Shown piece after piece: positions 27,505-37,143 of a stretch of 64,000 nucleotides of DNA. Under the pieces are notes generated by a model. The model was not told the DNA's origin, searched no databases, and was given only the letters and a program-made list of their open reading frames with translations. The stretch's first letter is position 1; each line of letters begins with the position of its first letter. The DNA comes from Streptomyces caelestis (GTDB lineage Bacteria > Actinomycetota > Actinomycetes > Streptomycetales > Streptomycetaceae), in assembly GCF_014205255.1 (NCBI RefSeq), contig NZ_JACHNE010000001.1:3038001-3102000 (forward strand). Reading direction: 5' to 3'. The position numbers and the translations under genes are program-made.

Positions 27505-28851
27505 TCACTTCTTCACGCGAACAGTCTTGGTGGACCGGGTCTCGAGCGTCATCTCGTCGGCCTCTTCGACCTTCGCCTTCAGTCGCACAGTACCGGTCGC
27601 GGCATCGACCACGTCCACCACCTTCGCAAGCAGTTTCGCAGTATCGGCGTTCCCGGAGGCACTCGCGAGCTGAACGGCCCGGCCCAGTTTGGCCGTTGCT
27701 CCGTCCATGTCTCCCGATTTGCGTAGATCGAGCCCCTGCTGGATGACTTGTGCCAGTTCCGCCTGCCCGGTGTAGTGGGCGACTTGGGGGTTGATCGACG
27801 TCGAGGCGACCATGTCGTCCGTCCACACGGCACGGACGAGGCCCTGCGCTCCGAGGTTCTGGACGGTGCCGTCGGGCTGCGGAATGACCAGTGACATCCG
27901 GGCCGCCAGCATCTCCTGCCCGATGTTCGCGGGCGGGACCTCGACGCAGACGTGGTAGTCACGGGACTCGTCCCCCCAGGAACCCAGGGGGTAGTCGCCG
28001 GCGCGCGGGCCCGCCTCGGTGCGCCGGCCCGTCAGGTCCTCGACCGTGGGCGCGACCTGCTTGACGAACTTCACGGTGGTGCCGACCGGGGTCCACAGCC
28101 GCAGGGAGACGTCCGCGACCTCCTTGCCCATTGCCGTCTCCATCATCTGCGTGAAGTCGGCGGCGAGCCCGGCCGGGTCGGCGACGATGTCGGCGGTGCC
28201 GAGCAGGGCGGAGGCGATCCCTGTGACTTCTTTCACTTCCCAGTCGGTGCCCACGCCGCGCGCGTCACAGGTGAAGCGCCCCGCGCACGCGTCGAGCGCG
28301 GCCTTCAGATCCTGGGGCGACTCGTGTTCGTTGCGGCCGTCGGTGAGCAGGATGCCGTGCCGGATGGCGACGTCCGCGGAGGACAGCAGGCGGTCGGCAA
28401 GTTTCAGCCAGGTGCCGATGGCCGTGCCGCCGCCCGCGCTGAGCGAGCGCAGGGCCCGTTTGGCCTGCTCGCGGGTGGTGTCGTCGGCGACCGCGAGGCG
28501 ATCACCGCCCGGGTAGACCTCCTTGGCCACGTGCGTCCCGCCGATCACGGCGAAGTGCACGCCGTCGCGCAGGGTGTCGATCGCGGCGGCCGTGGCGTCG
28601 CGGGCGTTGCGCATCTTGGTCGCCGGGTAGTCCATCGACCCGGAGCAGTCGACCATGATGGCCACGGCCGCGGACGGGCCCTGGCCGGGCGAGAAAAGGT
28701 GGGGCGCCGATACCGCGCTGCCGATCGTGCCGCCGCCGGTCGCCGTCACCGTGACGATGGCGTTGACCTCGCCGGCGCCCTCCGGCAGGTACTCGTTCTG
28801 GTACACGTCCACCGAGAACTGGGGCACGTTCGACTTCGAGAAAATGGCCAT
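27505..28851 (-). CDS. VWA-domain protein
   Basis: 448 residues. A von Willebrand A domain starts near residue 65 with the MIDAS motif DCSGSMDYP and a matching T/D region (GGGTAIGTWL, LLTDGRNEH). The C-terminal third is alpha-helical and looks like a repeat-containing or helical-bundle segment. No signal peptide or membrane segment, so it is cytoplasmic. VWA proteins of this type are common partners in TerD-like or FHA/kinase modules; here it stands between the phosphatase and the FHA protein, 32 bases before the latter. Confidence 0.88.
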   Translation of the reverse strand: MAIFSKSNVPQFSVDVYQNEYLPEGAGEVNAIVTVTATGGGTIGSAVSAPHLFSPGQGPSAAVAIMVDCSGSMDYPATKMRNARDATAAAIDTLRDGVHFAVIGGTHVAKEVYPGGDRLAVADDTTREQAKRALRSLSAGGGTAIGTWLKLADRLLSSADVAIRHGILLTDGRNEHESPQDLKAALDACAGRFTCDARGVGTDWEVKEVTGIASALLGTADIVADPAGLAADFTQMMETAMGKEVADVSLRLWTPVGTTVKFVKQVAPTVEDLTGRRTEAGPRAGDYPLGSWGDESRDYHVCVEVPPANIGQEMLAARMSLVIPQPDGTVQNLGAQGLVRAVWTDDMVASTSINPQVAHYTGQAELAQVIQQGLDLRKSGDMDGATAKLGRAVQLASASGNADTAKLLAKVVDVVDAATGTVRLKAKVEEADEMTLETRSTKTVRVKK

Positions 28852-28951
28852 GCCTGCTTCGATCCCCCTCGAAAGCCCCCACCGGAGCGGGGTGATGACG
28901 GAATGCGGACCGGTCCCCTCCGGTCCGCTGAGGCATCCCCGTAACGCGGCC

Positions 28952-30415
28952 TCAGGCCGATCCTGCCCCCTGGGAGACGGCCGGGAACGGCACGAGGGCC
29001 ACTGTTACGTTGTCGTGGCCCCCGCCGTCCAGGGCATGGCCGACGAGCACCCGGGCGCTGTGCAGCGGATGCGTGGCGGCGTCGAGCGGCACGACCCGGG
29101 CCATCTCCTCGGCCGCCTCCGCGTAGTTCCACAGGCCGTCCGTGCAGACCACGACCACGCCCGGCCGGTCGGGCTTGAACGCGGCGGTGTGGGGCTCCAG
29201 TTCATAGGCGTCCGCGCCGAGCCAGCCGGTGATCGCGTGGGCGCGCTCGTCGGCGTAGGCCTCGGCCTCGCTCATCAGGCCCGCGGCGACCATCTGCGCG
29301 GCCCACGAGTCGTCCTCGGTGAGCCGGGCGGGGGGTGCGCTCCGGTCGACCGGGACCCAGTAGGCGCGGCTGTCGCCGACCCAGCCGACGATCAGCAGGC
29401 CCGAAGTGACCACGGCGCCGACGATGGTGCACGCGGGGGCGTTCTGGTGCGGGGCGTGCTCGCGGGCCGTGGCGGGTTCCGCGGCGAGCGAGTTGACCGC
29501 GCGCGAGGCTGCGATGATCGCGTCGTGCATCGCCTGCTGCGGGTGCGTGCCGCGCGGCAGGGCGGCCAGCAGTGCCTCGCTCGCCGCCTTCGACGCCGCC
29601 ATCGAGGCGTCGTCGGGGCGGGTCGCCGAGGAGACGCCGTCGCAGACGATGGCCACGGAGGCGGGCGAGCCGTCCGGCAGCGCGGTGCTGCCGATGGCGA
29701 ACGCGTCCTCGTTGCGGTGGTGGCGCAGGCCGCGGTCGCTGACCGCGGCCACCGGGCCGGACTCCTGCTCCATGTGGTCCCGTTCGCGCGGCTGGGCGTG
29801 GCCGCAGTTCTCGCAGTAGCCGTCGTCGTCCACGCGGCCGGCCCGGCAGGCCACGCAGACCTTGCCGCCGGCACCCGCGGCCTGGGCCGCCGGGTCGGCG
29901 GACACCCGTGGGTCCGGTGCCTGGAGGAGGTACTCGTCGGGCTGCTGTGCCTGGTAGGTCTCGGACTGTTCCGGATATGCCCCGGGCTGCGGGGCGTAAC
30001 CGCCGGGCGGCACGGGGTGCCCCTCCGCCTGGGGCGGATGGTCGAAGCGGACGCCCGCTGCCGGGGCCGGCGGGGCGCCGGGGGGCGGGGGTGGTGAGCC
30101 CGGGGGCAGCGCGGAGCCGCCCGCGTCCGTGCCCTGGAGGTCCGTCGGCAGATGCGCCGCTTGCGATCCGCCCGCGCCGTCCGGCCCGGGGACGGGCCAG
30201 CCCGCGCCGGCGGGTGGCACCGGCGGCGGTTCGGGATACGCACCGGCCGGAGCGCCCTGCACGGGCACCGAGCCGTTCATGGTGATGGTCGGGTTGTCCT
30301 GAGGCCGTGCCGGCACGGCGGACAGGTCGTATCCGCACGCGCCGCAGAAACGGTCACCCGATTCGAGGGGCTCCTCGCAACTCGGGCAGGCGGACAACTG
30401 GGGCATCTGCGACAT
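28952..30415 (-). CDS. Zinc-ribbon PP2C-type serine/threonine phosphatase
   Basis: 487 residues. An N-terminal zinc ribbon (CPSCEEPLESGDRFCGACG) is followed by a Pro/Gly-rich linker to about residue 165, a second short Cys4 element (CVACRAG, CENCGHAQ), then a PPM phosphatase with VCDGVSS, GDSRAYW and CTDGLWNY metal-site motifs. It should dephosphorylate targets of the adjacent PknG-type kinase. The ATG at 30415 is used; an in-frame TTG lies one codon upstream. The kinase stop is only three bases away. Confidence 0.9.
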   Translation of the reverse strand: MSQMPQLSACPSCEEPLESGDRFCGACGYDLSAVPARPQDNPTITMNGSVPVQGAPAGAYPEPPPVPPAGAGWPVPGPDGAGGSQAAHLPTDLQGTDAGGSALPPGSPPPPPGAPPAPAAGVRFDHPPQAEGHPVPPGGYAPQPGAYPEQSETYQAQQPDEYLLQAPDPRVSADPAAQAAGAGGKVCVACRAGRVDDDGYCENCGHAQPRERDHMEQESGPVAAVSDRGLRHHRNEDAFAIGSTALPDGSPASVAIVCDGVSSATRPDDASMAASKAASEALLAALPRGTHPQQAMHDAIIAASRAVNSLAAEPATAREHAPHQNAPACTIVGAVVTSGLLIVGWVGDSRAYWVPVDRSAPPARLTEDDSWAAQMVAAGLMSEAEAYADERAHAITGWLGADAYELEPHTAAFKPDRPGVVVVCTDGLWNYAEAAEEMARVVPLDAATHPLHSARVLVGHALDGGGHDNVTVALVPFPAVSQGAGSA

Positions 30416-30418
30416 CAA

Positions 30419-33088
30419 CTACACCCACGTCCGGGGGCGGTAACGATTGGCACGTTCCACCAGGTCGATCCTCTCCTCGCCGCCCCGCGCCAGCCGGGCC
30501 AGCGTGCGGTACGAGCGCTCCAGGCCGAAACGCAGGCCCCGCTCGTCCAGGCCGCTGCCGAGCAGCGTCCGTCCTCCGGCGGCGGGAGGGGCGGAACCCT
30601 GGCCCCCGGAGAGTACCCAGTCCAGCGCGCAACCGAGGACTTCGGCCGACAACTGCTCGCGCCGCGCCGGGTCCAGACCGTACGCCTCCAGGGCCTCGAC
30701 CTGCGCCGCGGCGGCCGTGAGGTCCTCCAGGAACGGTACGTCGGAGGCCGTCGCCGTGCGCTGCCGCAGCCGCGCGCGGACGGCGGCCACCCGCGCTGCC
30801 GTGTAGTGGATGGAGGACTCCGGGACCGACTCCAGCGTCCGTACGGCGCTGCGCCGGTCCCCGGTCGCCAGCTGCACGCGGGCCAGCCCGAACGCGGCGC
30901 TCACATAGCTCGGGTCGGTCGACCACACCAGCCGGTAGTACTCGGCGGCGTTGTCCAGCTGGCCCAGCACCTCCGCGCACAGGCCAAGCGCCAGCTTGGG
31001 CGCGATCTCGCCGGGGAAGGCGTCGTAGATCGCGTCGAAGGCGAGAGCGGCGCCCTCGTCGTCGCCCGTCACCAGCGCGGCCACGCCCCGGTACCAGACG
31101 ACCCGCCAGTCGTCGGGCCGCTCCCCCTCCAGCCTGACCAGCGTCTCCAGCGCGGCGGCCGGATCGCCGGTCTCCAGCCAGGCCCGGATCTGCCGCAGCC
31201 GCGTCTCGATCGACGGGGCCGGGGCCGCCGCGAGGGCGCCCAGCAGCTCGGCCGGGGCGGAGGTCATCAGGCCCGCCAGGAAACCGGCGTTGGGGTCGGA
31301 CGGGTCGACGCGGGGGACGGGGAGGGCGAGAGCTGCGGCAGGGGTGTCGACGGGTCTGACGAGGCTGTGGAGGTTCGGCAGGCTCTGCGCGCCACCGGGG
31401 CCCGGCCCTGCGGCCCCTCCGGGGCCGGCGGCAAGCTGGGCCGCGTAGGGGTGGGAGGCGGCGGGCAGCGCCGCCGCGGTCGCGGAGCGGCGCGGTTTCC
31501 GCACCACTCTCGCCCCGAGCCGCGACACCTCACCGTCCAGCTTCGGGAACAACTCCGTGTCCGTGACCCGCAGCTCGGGTCCGAACAGCGTGGACAGGGC
31601 GGGCCGGGCGCGGCCCGTCTGGAGGGAGACGACCTCCCGCAGGACACCGGTCAGCTGCTCGGCCATCTCCTGCGCGGAGGCGAACCGGCGGGCCGGGTCG
31701 GGATCCGTGGCGCGGACCAGGAGGCGGTAGAACGACTCGTACTGCCGGAAGACCTCGATGTGGTCCGGGTCGGGCAGGGAGTCGGCGTAGACGTTCGTGT
31801 AGCCCTGGAAGTCGAAGGTCAGGACGGCGAGGGTGCGGGCGACGGTGTAGAGGTCGCTCGCCACGGACGGACCGGCCTCGGCGACCTCCGGCGCCTGGTA
31901 CCCGACCGTCCCGTAGATGGCCGACTCCTCGTCGTCCATCCGGCGCACCGCGCCCATGTCGATCAGCTTGAGCTGGTCCTCGGTCTGGATGGCGTTGTCG
32001 ACCTTGAAGTCGCAGTACAGCAGGTTGCGGCTGTGCAGATGGCCGAGCGCCTCCAGGGCCTCCAGGCCGTACGCGCAGGCCTGCTCCACCGGCAGCGGGT
32101 CGCGCCTGCCGTGCGGGGTGCGGCGGGCGTTGGCGATCTCCTTCAGCGACTTGCCGCCGACGTACTCCATGACGATGTAGCCGTCGAGGGAGCCCGTGCG
32201 CTGGTCCAGGTGCTCGACGAAGTTGTAGATCCGCACGATGTTGGCGTGCTCGATCTCCGCCAGGAAGCGCCGCTCGGAGATCGCCGCTGCCATCGCGTCC
32301 TGGTCGCCGGTGTCCAGCAGGCCCTTGAGGACCACCCAGCGGTCGGAGACCGCCCGGTCGACGGCCAGGTAGACCCAGCCCAGACCGCCGTGCGCGAGGC
32401 AGCCCACCACCTCGTACTGGCCGTGCACGACGTCCCCGGTCTTCAGCTTCGGCACGAACGAGTACGGGTGGCCGCACTTGGTGCAGAAGCCCTCCGTACG
32501 CCCCGGCCGGTCGCCGCGCGCCCGGCCCACCTGGGCGCCGCAGTCGGAGCGCGAACAGAACCGCTTCCGCTCCGGGACCTCGGGGTTGTCCAGGACCATT
32601 TCGCGCGGGTCGGGCCGCGGGATCGGCGGCACCTGGACCAGCCCGGCGCCCAGCCGGCCCCGGGACGAGGAACCGGCGGCGGAGCCGGAGCTGCGCACCG
32701 ACACCGAGCGGCCCGTCGCCTTGCCCGACAGGGAGCGCGAGAGGCGTCCCGACACCGAGCGGCGGGACTTCGACGACTGGGACGACGTACGGGAACTGCG
32801 GCTGCTGGAGCGGGAGCTGCCGCTGCCCCCCGAGCCGCGGGAGCCGCGGGAGCCGCCCTTGCCGCCGGCGGTGATGCCGGTGGGGGGTGAGCCGACCATG
32901 CCGTTCGGGGCGACGACCGGGGCCAGGCCGCAGGTGTCGCAGTACAGTTCGCCGCCGCCCACGTCTTCGTACGTGCCGCCGCAGGCAGGGCGCTGGCAGG
33001 TGCGCTGCGGCCCACCCGGTGACTGGCTCGGTGGCTCGTTCGGTGGTTCGTTCGGTGCCTGACTCACGGACTCCCCCTTGTCGCTCAT
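30419..33088 (-). CDS. pknG: PknG-type serine/threonine protein kinase with TPR domain
   Basis: 889 residues matching PknG architecture. A zinc-binding N terminus (CQRPACGG, CDTCG) is followed by a Ser/Arg-rich disordered stretch and a rubredoxin-like module (CSRSDCGAQ with CTKCG). Then comes the kinase domain: Gly loop LAHGGLGWVYLA, ATP Lys in VVLKG, catalytic loop YCDFKVDNA, and IDMGAV in place of DFG. The C terminus is helical TPR. PknG kinases lack the canonical HRD Arg, as here. In mycobacteria and corynebacteria PknG controls 2-oxoglutarate/glutamate metabolism, sensing amino acids through GlnH and GlnX, both encoded just upstream. ATG overlaps the preceding stop (ATGA). Confidence 0.93.
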   Translation of the reverse strand: MSDKGESVSQAPNEPPNEPPSQSPGGPQRTCQRPACGGTYEDVGGGELYCDTCGLAPVVAPNGMVGSPPTGITAGGKGGSRGSRGSGGSGSSRSSSRSSRTSSQSSKSRRSVSGRLSRSLSGKATGRSVSVRSSGSAAGSSSRGRLGAGLVQVPPIPRPDPREMVLDNPEVPERKRFCSRSDCGAQVGRARGDRPGRTEGFCTKCGHPYSFVPKLKTGDVVHGQYEVVGCLAHGGLGWVYLAVDRAVSDRWVVLKGLLDTGDQDAMAAAISERRFLAEIEHANIVRIYNFVEHLDQRTGSLDGYIVMEYVGGKSLKEIANARRTPHGRRDPLPVEQACAYGLEALEALGHLHSRNLLYCDFKVDNAIQTEDQLKLIDMGAVRRMDDEESAIYGTVGYQAPEVAEAGPSVASDLYTVARTLAVLTFDFQGYTNVYADSLPDPDHIEVFRQYESFYRLLVRATDPDPARRFASAQEMAEQLTGVLREVVSLQTGRARPALSTLFGPELRVTDTELFPKLDGEVSRLGARVVRKPRRSATAAALPAASHPYAAQLAAGPGGAAGPGPGGAQSLPNLHSLVRPVDTPAAALALPVPRVDPSDPNAGFLAGLMTSAPAELLGALAAAPAPSIETRLRQIRAWLETGDPAAALETLVRLEGERPDDWRVVWYRGVAALVTGDDEGAALAFDAIYDAFPGEIAPKLALGLCAEVLGQLDNAAEYYRLVWSTDPSYVSAAFGLARVQLATGDRRSAVRTLESVPESSIHYTAARVAAVRARLRQRTATASDVPFLEDLTAAAAQVEALEAYGLDPARREQLSAEVLGCALDWVLSGGQGSAPPAAGGRTLLGSGLDERGLRFGLERSYRTLARLARGGEERIDLVERANRYRPRTWV

Positions 33089-34419
33089 GCGCCCGGCCCC
33101 GTCCGGCCGTCCTCGGGCACACCCTGGTCCGGCACCCGCGGGCCGCCGAGCAGTTCCGCGGCGGCCTGCTGGTAGCGCAGCACGGCCTGTTCGGCGGCGC
33201 GCAGGTCACAGGGGGCGCTCCACAGCATGCGGCGGGCCTTCTCGTACCGCTCGATCAGCAGCGTGTCCTCGGCGAAGCCGTGCCGGGCGACCTTCGCCTT
33301 GTACGCGTCGAGACGGCCGCGCAACTCGGCGCGAACCGCCAGCGGCGCGGTCACCGCGGTCAACGACTCGCGGGCACGGAGCAGTTCGTCCTCCGCCTTC
33401 TCCTCCAGCGACTCCAGCAGCGGGGACAGGCGGTGCCACTGGGCCTGTCTGCGGTACTCCGCGGCCGCCGCCAGCTGCTCCTGCAACGCCGTCGGCGGTC
33501 CGCTGACCACCGGTACCTCCGTCGCCGCGATCTTCGCGAGGACCTCGCCGCGGGCGGTGCGCGCCTCGGCGAGCGTCCGGTCCGCGCGGCTGAGGACGTC
33601 CCGCAGCTTGACGATCCGCTGCTCGGCGTCCTGTCGTACGGTCAGAACCGCGTCGATCTCCCGGCGTACGTCCTCCAGGGCGCGTGCCTCACGGTCGTAC
33701 ACAGTCGTGTCCGGCCTGCCGCCGCCCGGAGCCGAACTGCCCTCCGCGGGCTGCCAGAACGCCAGCGGGTCCGACACCACCTGCTCGCGCAGCTTCGTGA
33801 GCGTGCGGGTGATGCGCTCCAGATCGTCGCCCGCCGGGTGCTCACCGGGGCGCACCCCGACCGAGTGCGCGAGCCGACGGGTGCGCTGGAGTTCGGCCGC
33901 CAGCAGATCGATCCGGGCCGGCAGCGCCGACCAGACCGCGTCGGCCGCGACGACCATGTCCAGGCTCGTCGCGTACAGCTCGTTCATCCGGTCGACGAGG
34001 GTGGCGAGCGAGTAGCGTTCGCTGAGTTTGTTCCCCGTGCCGTGCAGCGTCGGGGCGTTGGCCGTGGCGGTGGCGCTGCCCGCGACCGTGACCGACTCGC
34101 CGTTCAGCAGCTCCGTCAGCTCCACCAAATCCTCGCGGCTGGACCAGCGGCGGCGGGCGCGGATCTCCCGGGCGGTGCGCAACGCGTCCGTGTACGCGTC
34201 GAAGTACGTCCACAACAGCGTGATCGACGCCTCCGTGGACGTCCAGCGCTCCTCGGTGAAGCCGGTGAGCTCGGCGCCCTCCAGGAGTCTGCGGCCCGCG
34301 TGGTCCTGGAGGGCGAGGAGCGAGGTCTCGATCGCCTCGTGCTCCGCGCCGAGCCGCGCCAGCGCACGGTCCACCTCGTCCCGGTCCATCACCGGCCCGG
34401 TGGATCCCGTGACGCCCAT
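33085..34419 (-). CDS. Coiled-coil protein of the PknG operon, unknown function
   Basis: 444 residues, almost entirely helical with long heptad-like stretches rich in Glu, Arg, Leu and Ala; no signal peptide or membrane segment. Probably a cytoplasmic scaffold. It lies between glnH and pknG and overlaps pknG by four bases, so a role in linking the membrane sensor to the kinase is plausible but inferred. ATG at 34419 has GAGGTG six bases upstream. Confidence 0.82.
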   Translation of the reverse strand: MGVTGSTGPVMDRDEVDRALARLGAEHEAIETSLLALQDHAGRRLLEGAELTGFTEERWTSTEASITLLWTYFDAYTDALRTAREIRARRRWSSREDLVELTELLNGESVTVAGSATATANAPTLHGTGNKLSERYSLATLVDRMNELYATSLDMVVAADAVWSALPARIDLLAAELQRTRRLAHSVGVRPGEHPAGDDLERITRTLTKLREQVVSDPLAFWQPAEGSSAPGGGRPDTTVYDREARALEDVRREIDAVLTVRQDAEQRIVKLRDVLSRADRTLAEARTARGEVLAKIAATEVPVVSGPPTALQEQLAAAAEYRRQAQWHRLSPLLESLEEKAEDELLRARESLTAVTAPLAVRAELRGRLDAYKAKVARHGFAEDTLLIERYEKARRMLWSAPCDLRAAEQAVLRYQQAAAELLGGPRVPDQGVPEDGRTGPGA

Positions 34420-34468
34420 CGATCACCTCTCGCTGCGGTTGTGTGCCGGTTGGGGGTCGGTGCAGTGG

Positions 34469-35539
34469 TCAGGTTGTGCGGAGGTACAGCGGTGCCGGTG
34501 GTTTCGACTTCTCCGGATCCTTGCCCAGTGTTGCCGACAGCCATTTGTCGTACGACGCCTGCCAGCCGTTCGCGGTGTCCTTCCGGTAGTCCACCAGGAT
34601 CTGGTTGACCCGGCGTACCAGATCGTCGGCGTCCTTCTTCATCGCCACGCCGTAGTACTCGGCAGTGAAGGCGTCACCCTTGAGCTGGACCGTCGGATCC
34701 TGTGCCGCCTGGCTCGCGGCGAGCGCGCCGTCGGTGACCACCGCGTCGGCCTCGCCGAGCTGCAGCCTGACCAGGCAGTCGAGTTGGTTCGGCACCGTCT
34801 TGGAGATGTCGGCGGTGGCGGGGAGTTCGCCCTTTTTCTGGTCCGCTTCCAGCGTGGAGTACGCCGTGGAGCCCGCCGCCGTGCAGATCCTCTTGTCGGC
34901 GAGCGTGTCGTCGTAGCCCGTGATGGGCGAGGACTTCGGGGCCAGGACCTGCTGTCCCGTCTTGAAGTACGGCGCGGAGAAGGCGACGTCCGCGATGCGC
35001 TCGCAGTTGATCGTCATCGTGCGGACGACCATGTCCACACGGCCGTCCCGGATCGCCGGGATGCGCTGGTTGGTGGGGATCGCCTTGAACTGGACCGCCT
35101 TCGGGTCGCCGAGTATGTCCTCGGCGATGCGGCGGACCAGGTCGATGTCGAAGCCCTCCAGCTCCGCGGTCTTGCCGCTGTTGGGGTCGCGGTAGCCCCA
35201 GCGGTAGCTGTTCTGGTCGACGCCGACGACCAGCTTGCGCTTGTCGCCCTCGCGGTTCTTGATCGCCTGGATGGTGTCGCCGTCGGCGGAGGAGGGCGAC
35301 AGCGTCTGCTTCTCGGGGGCCTCGCAGTCCTCGTCGGCCTTCTCGGCCTTGACCCGGGCCGACTGCGCGACGGCCTGGCCGTCCACGGTCCCCGGTCCGT
35401 ACAGCGGGACGCACAGCGCGAAGACGGCCACCAGGGCGCAGACGACCGCCATCGCGGCCACCCCGCCCCAGCCCTTCAGACTGGCCCGCAGACGTCGTGC
35501 TCGCATGGTCGCGCCCCCTTTCACTCGTGTCCCGTTCAT
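34469..35539 (-). CDS. glnH: GlnH-type membrane-anchored amino-acid-binding protein
   Basis: 356 residues. A basic N terminus and a hydrophobic segment (about residues 27-47) are followed by a periplasmic-binding-protein type 3 domain: LVVGVDQNSYRWGYRD, LEGFDIDLVRRIA, and FSAPYFKTGQQVL. It should bind Asp/Glu/Gln outside the cell and signal through GlnX and PknG. A Cys in FALC does not fit a good lipobox. ATG at 35539 overlaps the glnX stop and has GGAG five bases before it; an alternative ATG at 35506 has AAAGGGGG and gives a shorter n-region. No ABC permease is adjacent, supporting a sensor rather than transport role. Confidence 0.88.
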   Translation of the reverse strand: MNGTRVKGGATMRARRLRASLKGWGGVAAMAVVCALVAVFALCVPLYGPGTVDGQAVAQSARVKAEKADEDCEAPEKQTLSPSSADGDTIQAIKNREGDKRKLVVGVDQNSYRWGYRDPNSGKTAELEGFDIDLVRRIAEDILGDPKAVQFKAIPTNQRIPAIRDGRVDMVVRTMTINCERIADVAFSAPYFKTGQQVLAPKSSPITGYDDTLADKRICTAAGSTAYSTLEADQKKGELPATADISKTVPNQLDCLVRLQLGEADAVVTDGALAASQAAQDPTVQLKGDAFTAEYYGVAMKKDADDLVRRVNQILVDYRKDTANGWQASYDKWLSATLGKDPEKSKPPAPLYLRTT

Positions 35540-36981
35540 CGGTACTCCGACAGCCTGCGGCCGATGCCCAGCACCGCGCCCGCGGCACCGAGCACCGCGA
35601 GGACGGCCGCGCCTGCCGACAGGCCCGTCAGGGCGTCCCGGCCGTCACCAGCCGCGCGCTTGAACTCGGTCTGCTCGTGCGCGAGTGCCGTGCGCAGGTT
35701 GTCGTCGACGCTGTCGAAGCACTCGCCGGTCGTGTTGTCGGAGCCGATGACCATGTCCAGCGCCTGCTGGTAGTTGCCCTTCTCGTCCTGCTCGCGGGCC
35801 GCCGTGTGGCGCTTCTTCCACTCCGTCATGTTGCCGACGGCGGCGGTGACGGGGCTTTCGCCCGATGCGTCGTCGGCGAGCTTCCCGGCGGCCGCCAGAT
35901 GCTTGCCCAGGGCGGCCATGTCCATGCGGAAGACGTAGTCGTAGGCGTCGTAGGTGTCTTCGCCGACCTTCTTCGTCTCGGCACCGCGGGCCACCAGGGT
36001 CAGGTTCTCGTTGCCCCGTGCCTTGAGGGAGGCGATACGGGCGTCGTGCAGCACGTTCAGGGAGCGGACGCCGTGGTCGTAGGAGTCGTTCAGGCCGGCG
36101 CGGGCGACACTGTGGCCGACGAGCAGCCAGAGGAGGACCACGGTCGCGGTGGCCGTGGCGGCGACCAGGCCGTGGTTCAGGACGCGATTCGTGCGCTGGT
36201 AGTTGCGGTGCTGGGCCCAGGCGAGGGCGGCCAGGGCGGCGACGCCGAGGGCGATGGCGGCCCAGGGGTAAGGCGTGGCGTCCGCGTAGTCCGCACGCAG
36301 GCGCTGGTTCTCCTTCTTGTACAGGTCCTCCGCCGCCGGGAGCATCTGCTGTTGCATCTTCTCGTTGGCGTAGCGGAGGTAGGCGCCGCCGACCGGGAAT
36401 CCCTGGCGGTTGTAGGTGCGGGCGCGTTCGACCAGGCCCTTGTACTCCGGGAGGAGTCTGTTGAGCTTGGCGATGGTCGCCGCGGACGGGGAGTCCGGGT
36501 CCGAGTTGGCGGCGGCGTTGACGAGTTTGTCCGCGGCCGTGCGGATGTCCTTCTCGTAGCGGTCGCGGGAGGCGGCCGTCTCCTGGCCGCCGGCGAGGAA
36601 ACCGCTGGAGGCGGCCGTGTTGGCGTCCGCGAGGGAGCGGTAGATGTCGGCCGCGTCCGAACTGAGGGGCTGACTGCTGGTGAGGACATCGTCGGCGGCG
36701 GCCGCGCGGTCGGTCATCTGCCAGGCGGTGACGGCGCCGAAGGCGACGACGAGGAGAGCGAGGAGGGCGCCGATGATGCGGAGGCGGCCGGGCTCCGTGG
36801 TGGCGGCGGCGCGGAGCTGGTCCAGTCCCTCGGCGAAGGCGGTACGCCGACGCTCGGGTTCCATACGGCCGTGGGGCGCTGGGGCCGGTTGCGTCGGTGG
36901 TGCCGGCTGGGCCGGTACGGCCGGTAGGGTGCGCAGGCCCGGGCTCGTTGGTGGTGTGCTGCTCGTCGGCAGGTGTGTCAC
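35536..36981 (-). CDS. glnX: GlnX-type membrane sensor protein
   Basis: 481 residues from a GTG start. A Pro-rich cytoplasmic N terminus is followed by a transmembrane helix (IIGALLALLVVAFGAVTAW), a large extracytoplasmic helical domain, two central membrane helices, a second external domain and a C-terminal helix (AGAAVLAVLGAAGAVLGIG). This four-helix layout is that of GlnX, the partner that passes the GlnH signal to PknG. The GTG at 36981 has GGGGGAG six bases upstream, which favours it over the in-frame ATG codons at 36996 and 37002. First gene of the seven-gene operon. Confidence 0.86.
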   Translation of the reverse strand: MTHLPTSSTPPTSPGLRTLPAVPAQPAPPTQPAPAPHGRMEPERRRTAFAEGLDQLRAAATTEPGRLRIIGALLALLVVAFGAVTAWQMTDRAAAADDVLTSSQPLSSDAADIYRSLADANTAASSGFLAGGQETAASRDRYEKDIRTAADKLVNAAANSDPDSPSAATIAKLNRLLPEYKGLVERARTYNRQGFPVGGAYLRYANEKMQQQMLPAAEDLYKKENQRLRADYADATPYPWAAIALGVAALAALAWAQHRNYQRTNRVLNHGLVAATATATVVLLWLLVGHSVARAGLNDSYDHGVRSLNVLHDARIASLKARGNENLTLVARGAETKKVGEDTYDAYDYVFRMDMAALGKHLAAAGKLADDASGESPVTAAVGNMTEWKKRHTAAREQDEKGNYQQALDMVIGSDNTTGECFDSVDDNLRTALAHEQTEFKRAAGDGRDALTGLSAGAAVLAVLGAAGAVLGIGRRLSEYR

Positions 36982-37143
36982 TGTGACCTCCCCCATGGTC
37001 ATCCGTCGCCGCAAGTATCCCTTCCGGCACTGACATCCGCACCGGCCTTGCCTCGATCTTGATCCGATCGCAGCGCAAGGCACCACCCCTTGCTCAGGAA
37101 CACGTCCGGGGAATCGGTTCGGTTCCGTCGGGAATCCGCACAG

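Noticed and set aside
25898..27673. Long plus-strand open frame opposite the FHA gene
   Set aside because: It is the antisense image of the Gly/Pro-rich linker; GC-rich codons leave the opposite frame open. No domain is recognisable, and the minus strand has a zinc ribbon and FHA domain.
30152..32890. 912-codon plus-strand open frame opposite pknG
   Set aside because: Antisense shadow with no recognisable domain; the minus strand codes an unmistakable PknG kinase.
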